Below are positions 5,501 through 9,671 of a stretch of DNA of 9,671 bases, piece by piece. The stretch is taken from positions 1-9,671 of the forward strand of contig JAGLLI010000017.1 of assembly GCA_023140595.1 (NCBI GenBank), given 5' to 3'. The notes beneath the pieces are model-generated. The model did not search any database. It saw only the letters and a program-made list of their open reading frames with translations, and had not been told where the DNA came from. The stretch is from Candidatus Parcubacteria bacterium (GTDB lineage Bacteria; Patescibacteriota; Patescibacteriia; Patescibacteriales; UBA12075). A program made the position numbers and the translations under genes. Numbering within the stretch: position 1 is the first letter of the stretch; each line of letters begins with the position of its first letter.

Positions 5501-5668
5501 ATGACTAAAATTATAAGAAAAAAAAGATCAGATACAAAAATGGGAACCATAGAAAAAAAATATGGTAGAGATTTTGGCGTGCGTTCAGATGCAAAGTTGG
5601 GAAATTATTTAAGTAAAAAAGGTTATTCGTCATTGAGCGGGTTAATAAGAAGTAAAGATGGCAAGTAA
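5501..5668 (+). CDS. Small basic protein, candidate antitoxin of the HEPN-like partner
   Basis: This 55-aa frame starts MTKIIRKKRSDTKMGTIEKK and continues YGRDFGVRSDAKLGNYLSKK, then GYSSLSGLIR. It is strongly basic. The segment from MGTIEKKYG to SLSGLIR looks like a compact helical unit and resembles short hypothetical proteins that I associate with CPR genomes, without a named function. The TATAAT 6 nt upstream of the ATG and the 11-nt overlap with the next gene (ATG at 5658 inside its last codons) support it as a real gene. Small first gene plus overlapping toxin-like second gene is the classic order of type II toxin-antitoxin operons, where the first protein binds DNA and the toxin. That role is inference. 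Confidence 0.65.
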   Translation: MTKIIRKKRSDTKMGTIEKKYGRDFGVRSDAKLGNYLSKKGYSSLSGLIRSKDGK

Positions 5669-6284
5669 AATCTTAAAAAAAGATATTTTAGATAAAGTTC
5701 CTTCTGAAAAATCTTTGGAGAGGAATTTTTTATTTATAAAAGACGACCTGCTTAGACAAAATATTAGTATTGCTCTTCGATATATTACTTTCCTAACAGT
5801 CTTGCAGGATTCAATGAAAATAAAAGGTACTATTCAATATAGTATATACAAAACAATTATTTTATATACAGCAAGTATTGTGGAGTGCAGCTTGTTGTAC
5901 TGTTTAAAGGAATATAAGAAAAAGGGCTTGATTAAAGATTCTGATATAATGAGGTCAGAATGGAAATATGATGTGAAAAGTATTTATAAAATGCCGGACT
6001 CAATTAAAAAAGAAGAAATAATTGCAGGGAGAAGACATGAAAAATTTTTTAATCTTACGGATAATATTCAATTTCAGGCAATATCAATAGCATCTTTAAA
6101 ATGTAAAATTTTAAATGGAACGTTATCCAAACGAGTTGATGATTTAAGGGATAATAGAAATAAAATTCATTTAACAGGATTAAAGGAATATGATGATTAT
6201 TTTTCAAAAAAAGATATTAATAAAGCTTTTACGACTTCTAGCCGAGTGTTAAAAAGGGTAGAAGAAAAATTAAAAATATTATAG
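5658..6284 (+). CDS. HEPN-like protein, candidate RNase toxin
   Basis: The 208-aa all-helical protein has a C-terminal signature LRDNRNKIHL with R164, R167, N168 and H171. R164 to H171 is an Rx6H spacing, and RN-x2-H follows the form seen in HEPN-like families. An earlier helix has ASIVECSLLYCLKEY (residues 72-86), matching the usual HEPN helix with a conserved glutamate, and DINKAF...VLKRVEEKL follows the motif as the closing helix. HEPN proteins are metal-independent RNases or nucleotide-modifying toxins in defence and toxin-antitoxin systems. It overlaps the 55-aa gene by 11 nt and is followed by a strong terminator, so the two form a closed operon. ATG 5658 is the only start that agrees with this coupling. 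A structural HEPN relative without catalysis is the main alternative. Confidence 0.65.
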   Translation: MASKILKKDILDKVPSEKSLERNFLFIKDDLLRQNISIALRYITFLTVLQDSMKIKGTIQYSIYKTIILYTASIVECSLLYCLKEYKKKGLIKDSDIMRSEWKYDVKSIYKMPDSIKKEEIIAGRRHEKFFNLTDNIQFQAISIASLKCKILNGTLSKRVDDLRDNRNKIHLTGLKEYDDYFSKKDINKAFTTSSRVLKRVEEKLKIL

Positions 6285-6306
6285 ATTTTTAATATGAAGA
6301 ATATTC

Positions 6307-6340
6307 AAAAAACTACAGAGCCACCTCTGTAGTTTTTTGT
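6307..6340. terminator. Bidirectional terminator after the HEPN-like gene
   Basis: A perfect 14-bp inverted repeat, AAAAAACTACAGAG with CTCTGTAGTTTTTT, around a CCAC loop. It starts 22 nt after the stop codon and shields the LexA-like operon from read-through. Confidence 0.9.
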
Positions 6341-6442
6341 TTTTAAAAAATAATCATAGCCCATCATAATAATCAAAAAAATTATAGTTCAAGATAATTA
6401 TGCAAATTTTGATTACTGATTGGAAATAATAAATTTATAATA

Positions 6443-6458
6443 AAGTGTCAAGACACTT
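6443..6458. promoter_or_regulatory. Candidate operator: AAGTGTC-aa-GACACTT
   Basis: A perfect 7-bp inverted repeat with a 2-nt spacer, about 32 bp upstream of the -35 box of the LexA-like gene. Its size and symmetry suit a dimeric winged-helix repressor, and autoregulation is usual for LexA-type genes. No second identical copy is seen in the window. Confidence 0.45.
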
Positions 6459-6489
6459 GACAAGATAAGTGAAAGTTTATGACATAAAT

Positions 6490-6518
6490 TTGACAAGGAT
6501 ATATATTCGATATATAAT
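6490..6518 (+). promoter_or_regulatory. Consensus sigma-70-type promoter of the LexA-like/MazF operon
   Basis: TTGACA at 6490-6495 and TATAAT at 6513-6518 with a 17-nt spacer: an exact match to consensus in both boxes. The spacer and -10 overlap an AT palindrome (TATATAT-TCG-ATATATA), a second possible repressor site. The start would be near 6525, leaving a leader of about 19 nt without a Shine-Dalgarno. Confidence 0.8.
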
Positions 6519-6543
6519 ATTAACAAGCAGTTAAAGAAAAATT

Positions 6544-7284
6544 ATGCAAATCCACCCTATACAAAATAAATTATTAGGCATTTCATCCAAGATAAACCTT
6601 AAAAAAATGAGTTTAAGGGATATCGCTTTATTGGTGGACGAAACGCATCCGCAGAAAATTCGTCATCATTTGGCTCAATTGAAAAAGAAAGGATTAATTG
6701 ATATTAATAAGAAAACCGGTGAAATTGGAAAAGTAAATTCGGAAGTTATAAGAAAAGATTCCGTTGTGGCTGTCCCTATTTATGGCTGCGCTGATTGCGG
6801 TGAAGCAAGCGCGTTTGCCGAAGAGAATTTGGAAGGATATCTCCGCGTATCAAAAAGTTTGATTGGCAAGGTAAAAAATATTTTCGCGGTTAAGGCTCAA
6901 GGTCCGTCAATGAATCAGGCTAAAGTGAATGGCGAATTTTCCATTGAAGAGGGCGATTACGTGTTGATTGATCCGGGCGATAAAAGCCCTAGTAACGGTG
7001 ATTATGTATTATCTGTAATTGACGGCGCCGCGAACATAAAAAAATTTTTATTGGATAGCAAAGGAAAGCAAATCGCGCTTACCTCAGAGTCAACCGAAAA
7101 TATTACGCCAATTTTTATTCATCAAAATGATAATTATATGGTTAACGGAGTTGTAAAAAATGTAATAAAAAATTCTTCATTTAAGGAATTGTCGGCAATG
7201 CAGGATGCCGCTGGTAGAGACGCGCTTGAGGCGCTTGGCGATATGCCAATGGATGAAGCTAATTATTATCGCAGCTTAAAATAA
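6544..7284 (+). CDS. LexA-like S24-family self-cleaving repressor
   Basis: 246 aa. Residues 1-64 form a winged helix-turn-helix like the LexA DNA-binding domain (MSLRDIALLVDETHPQKIRH, then HLAQLKKKGLI). A linker leads to the S24 domain: VPIYGCADCGEA has a Cys-Gly pair (C85-G86) at the place of the self-cleavage bond, as in UmuD; the catalytic serine is S122 in GPSMNQ, and the lysine is K166 in ANIKKF. P121 replaces the usual D of GDSM. An insertion (AKVNGEFS, 126-133) lengthens the S-K spacing relative to E. coli LexA. Residues about 211-246 (SFKELSAMQDAAGRDALEAL to YYRSLK) extend beyond the peptidase fold. The gene lies 2 nt before a MazF-type toxin, so it likely controls that toxin, by repression and perhaps by binding. 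It is probably autoregulated. Confidence 0.9.
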   Translation: MQIHPIQNKLLGISSKINLKKMSLRDIALLVDETHPQKIRHHLAQLKKKGLIDINKKTGEIGKVNSEVIRKDSVVAVPIYGCADCGEASAFAEENLEGYLRVSKSLIGKVKNIFAVKAQGPSMNQAKVNGEFSIEEGDYVLIDPGDKSPSNGDYVLSVIDGAANIKKFLLDSKGKQIALTSESTENITPIFIHQNDNYMVNGVVKNVIKNSSFKELSAMQDAAGRDALEALGDMPMDEANYYRSLK

Positions 7285-7286
7285 TT

Positions 7287-7625
7287 ATGAAGAAAGGTGA
7301 AATATGGTTAGTTAAATTTATAGAAAATCAAAGCGTCGGTCATGAATATGTAAAAGATAGACCGGCTCTTGTTATTGAGAGTAATAAACAAATCCAAACC
7401 ACGGTGATAGTTACTATAATGCCTATGACTACCTCAGCCAATAAACATGTAGATGACATTGTGATAAAAAAAGATTTAAAAAATAGGCTAAATAAAGATT
7501 CACTAATTAAGGTTCATCACGTAATCAGTTTTGATAAAGCGCGTTTTATTCATAAGATTGGTGAAATAGAATTTATTGCGATGGCTCGAGTAGAAAAATA
7601 TTTAAAAAAACATTTTGACTTATAA
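7287..7625 (+). CDS. PemK/MazF-family toxin (endoribonuclease)
   Basis: 112 aa, the usual MazF size and a single SH3-like barrel. The N-terminus MKKGEIWLVKF is the typical first strand, followed by KDRPALVIES with R25 at the catalytic arginine position and IMPMTTS with T48/T49 near the catalytic threonine. The dimer-interface segment DSLIKVHHVISFDKARF and the IGEIE turn are also characteristic. Members cut mRNA at short sequence motifs and halt growth; the cut site here cannot be predicted. The gene follows the LexA-like gene by 2 nt, with no classical MazE antitoxin nearby, so the LexA-like protein takes the antitoxin position. It ends 2 nt from the convergent comF stop with no terminator between. 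Confidence 0.9.
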   Translation: MKKGEIWLVKFIENQSVGHEYVKDRPALVIESNKQIQTTVIVTIMPMTTSANKHVDDIVIKKDLKNRLNKDSLIKVHHVISFDKARFIHKIGEIEFIAMARVEKYLKKHFDL

Positions 7626-7627
7626 TT

Positions 7628-8359
7628 CTACCCGCCCCTCGCAACGCAAATTCCCCAAACCTCTCTCGCGCCTTTTTCTTTTAAAACTTTCGCGCATTCA
7701 TTCAGGGTTGAGCCGCTAGTAACAACATCGTCAATAAGAATAATATTTTTTCCGTCAAGAGAATCTCCTTGGCACCCGAAACAGCCGCTGATATTGGTTT
7801 TTCTTTTTTGCGAATCCGTTTTTGCTTGCGGTTTGCTGTATTTTTGTCTTGATAATTGATTTAAAATTAGAGGAATATTTAGTTTTTTTGCTAATATTTT
7901 TGCGATTTCTTCTGCTTGGTTAAAACCGCGCCAGCGCAAGCGGCGTTTGTGTAAAGGCACCGGCATAATATAGTAATTATCTTGTCCACCGATAAATTCA
8001 GGCGCGTTTTCTTTTTTCGCAGGCAATAAAATCATTTGGCTGTTTAAGTTTCTTAGAAAGAAAAGCAAAAAATCGCCGAGGATATCAGCGATTTTTTTGG
8101 AAAAATAATATTTATATTGTTTAATTAATTGAGCTATTAATTTATCTTCATAATTTCCGGCGGCAAGTACGCCGTCAAGATAAAAATTTTTTTTGCATTC
8201 ATGGCATAGCTCTCCAAAATTATTTTCAATTTTGCAATTTAAACAGTGTTGTCTGCTGTTAACTTCAAGCTTTTTAAGGCACTCTGCGCATAACCATTTC
8301 CCTTGCTTGCCGCAACCCAAACATTCTATCGGGAAAAGCAAGTCAAAAATAAAATTCAT
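7628..8359 (-). CDS. comF: ComF family phosphoribosyltransferase-like protein
   Basis: 243 aa, the full family length. The N-terminal zinc-binding part has two four-cysteine clusters (C13/C16/C24/C27 and C39/C42/C52/C55). The core contains PVPLHKRRLRWRGFNQAEEI (134-152), the RQKYSKPQAKTDSQKRKTN region, and the PRPP-binding loop IILIDDVVTSGSTL (206-219) of type I phosphoribosyltransferases. ComF is needed for DNA uptake in naturally competent bacteria, probably at the inner face of the membrane, where it aids import or processing of single-stranded DNA. The sequence GCFGCQG at 192-198 adds two more cysteines. It starts 3 nt after the upstream gene on the same strand, so they are co-transcribed. 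The tail is convergent with the MazF gene. Confidence 0.95.
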   Translation of the reverse strand: MNFIFDLLFPIECLGCGKQGKWLCAECLKKLEVNSRQHCLNCKIENNFGELCHECKKNFYLDGVLAAGNYEDKLIAQLIKQYKYYFSKKIADILGDFLLFFLRNLNSQMILLPAKKENAPEFIGGQDNYYIMPVPLHKRRLRWRGFNQAEEIAKILAKKLNIPLILNQLSRQKYSKPQAKTDSQKRKTNISGCFGCQGDSLDGKNIILIDDVVTSGSTLNECAKVLKEKGAREVWGICVARGG

Positions 8360-8362
8360 AGA

Positions 8363-9598
8363 TTACTTCAATTTAATCTTATGAATATTATTATTTTCAT
8401 TATCCGTAAAATAAAGATAATAGCCATTTTCACTTATGTTTAAATTAGAGATGCTGAAATCTTGATCAGGTATGGCGATTAATTTTTTTACTCCTGTTTT
8501 TGTGTCAATTTTATAGATATTGTCTTTGCTTTCCAAAGCCAGTTCTGGAAATAAACCCGCGCCTTCCGGAAGATTTTCCGGGACAGCGCAGTATAATTCA
8601 GAGCTGTTGCCATAAACGCATTTTTCCGCCCAAGTTTCAATATTTAAGCTTTTTCGTCCGCTTCCGATTGATTCGCCTTGAGCGTTTACTATCCAAAGGT
8701 TTGGTTTAAGATTATTTTTGCTTGAATAAACGCTATAAAGCAGTTGATCGCCTTTGGGCGACCATTTTGGCTGGAAGCCGCGGCCTTCAACAATAGTGGA
8801 TTTGAAATTTTCATTATTCAGTCCGACAAAATAAACTTCTTGGCGGTCAAAATCACGGCTTTCCGTAAAAACCGCGGCGATTTGATTACTGGGCGACCAA
8901 GCCGGATAGACTGTCCCGTCTTTTGTTCCCAAGGGCTCAAGAGCGCGAACCTTGGAACCGTCGTCTTCCGCAATAGCCAGCCATCGGTTTCCGGGATCAA
9001 GCCCGATGCTTTTCATGACGATTTTGTCGGAACCGGGGTTGAAATTAAAATCTTTCCAATGCGAGGGCAGGGTTATTTGCTTGTTTGTATCAAAATTATA
9101 TAAAGTATTTGCTCCGTCAGGATATTCAATTATGGCTTTATTTTTAGTATCCGCCCAAACAATGTTTTCAACATTATGAAATGTTTTTTCAGACATTAAA
9201 AAAGCTTTGCCGTTTTTATCAATTTTATAAAAATGCCCGTCTTCTCTGTTGTAATATTGCAAACTGTTTCCATCAGAGCCGATTATAGGCTTAAGAGAAT
9301 TTTCATTGTTTAGTTTGCTTGTTTTAGTTAAGCTGCCTCTTGCTATTTCACTCGCTTTGCTTTGTGGAAGAGAAATATCGCTTTTTTCAGTCCCGTCTTT
9401 TGTTTTGTCAATTGTTTTTGCGCCGGAAGAATCAGGGAAACCATCTGCGCTTGAAGTACTTATTTTTTTTTCATCTATCGGTGTTGCGGGAATAGCCGGT
9501 TTAAAGAATATTAAATACAAAAAATATCCGATTGACAAGCAAACAGCCAGAAATCCTGTTATTAAAATAAGTTTTTGGTATTTATGCCAAAAGTTCAT
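8363..9598 (-). CDS. Membrane-anchored TolB/WD40-like beta-propeller protein
   Basis: 411 aa. A short basic N-terminus is followed by a transmembrane helix at about residues 10-33 (KLILITGFLAVCLSIGYFLY), a proline/serine/lysine-rich linker to about 100, and then a beta-propeller with typical blade motifs such as AWSPSNQIAAVF, PKWSPKGDQLLYSVY, NLWIVNAQG and SENGYYLYFTDN. The protein would be anchored in the membrane with the propeller outside. Proteins of this build are common in CPR genomes; ligand and role are unknown. The start at 9598 gives a clean signal anchor. The gene precedes comF by 3 nt, so an envelope role linked to DNA uptake or pili is possible but unproven. Confidence 0.85.
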   Translation of the reverse strand: MNFWHKYQKLILITGFLAVCLSIGYFLYLIFFKPAIPATPIDEKKISTSSADGFPDSSGAKTIDKTKDGTEKSDISLPQSKASEIARGSLTKTSKLNNENSLKPIIGSDGNSLQYYNREDGHFYKIDKNGKAFLMSEKTFHNVENIVWADTKNKAIIEYPDGANTLYNFDTNKQITLPSHWKDFNFNPGSDKIVMKSIGLDPGNRWLAIAEDDGSKVRALEPLGTKDGTVYPAWSPSNQIAAVFTESRDFDRQEVYFVGLNNENFKSTIVEGRGFQPKWSPKGDQLLYSVYSSKNNLKPNLWIVNAQGESIGSGRKSLNIETWAEKCVYGNSSELYCAVPENLPEGAGLFPELALESKDNIYKIDTKTGVKKLIAIPDQDFSISNLNISENGYYLYFTDNENNNIHKIKLK

Positions 9599-9607
9599 AA
9601 AAGTATT

Positions 9608-9635
9608 TTGTTTAAACGGCGTTTTGTGGTATAAT
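9608..9635 (+). promoter_or_regulatory. Divergent plus-strand promoter at the right edge
   Basis: TTGTTT at 9608-9613, 16-nt spacer, and an extended -10 TGGTATAAT (TATAAT at 9630-9635). It points out of the window to an unseen gene. The opposite strand (TATTAT, 9636-9631) may serve the propeller/comF operon, so the two transcripts could share this site. Confidence 0.5.
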
Positions 9636-9671
9636 AAAAAAAGAAAATATTTATTAGCGCGCGCAAAAATA

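Noticed and set aside
8744..9179. Plus-strand frames of up to 119 codons within the propeller gene region
   Set aside because: They lie antisense to a gene with clear propeller motifs and a signal anchor, and have no recognisable domains or start context.

Overview
The window is AT-rich, with short genes, several start codons lacking a Shine-Dalgarno sequence, some mRNAs that look leaderless, and many proteins of the hypothetical kind common in Patescibacteria (CPR, e.g. Parcubacteria-like lineages). I infer such a host from style and from the LexA-like, ComF and membrane-anchored beta-propeller proteins; nothing here fixes the taxon. Stop usage (TAA, TAG and one TGA) and intact long frames fit the standard bacterial code.

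Layout. (1) 1-1964: the 3' part of a large surface protein with seven EPTP/EAR beta-propeller repeats, a jelly-roll-like domain and a C-terminal Ig-like domain, closed by a strong terminator; its 5' end looks frameshifted or cut by the window. (2) 1981-3230: a 307-aa single-pass membrane protein with a coiled coil, flanked by two copies of a GTACGTAC-palindrome repeat. (3) 3324-3593: a truncated remnant of a glycosyltransferase carrying a nonsense codon at a conserved glycine. (4) 3600-4880: a two-gene overlapping unit (possible PD-(D/E)XK-like protein plus membrane protein), terminators, then a stretch ending in a 3' fragment of a tRNA with its terminator, which looks like an integration scar. 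(5) 4913-5297: a cold-shock protein with a long 5' leader. (6) 5331-6345: a third palindrome repeat followed by a small protein overlapping a HEPN-like protein, a candidate toxin-antitoxin pair. (7) 6440-7625: an S24/LexA-like self-cleaving repressor with its own strong promoter, 2 nt upstream of a PemK/MazF toxin. (8) 7628-9598, minus strand: a membrane-anchored TolB-like propeller gene followed by comF, with a divergent promoter at the right edge.

The left 7.6 kb reads as an accessory region: plus-strand gene units separated by terminators or palindromic repeats, two candidate toxin-antitoxin modules, a degraded gene and a tRNA scar. The comF/propeller pair looks more like ordinary chromosome. 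The most interesting objects are the LexA-like/MazF pair, the 55-aa/HEPN pair, and the palindromic repeat family whose minus strand retains protein-like similarity between copies.
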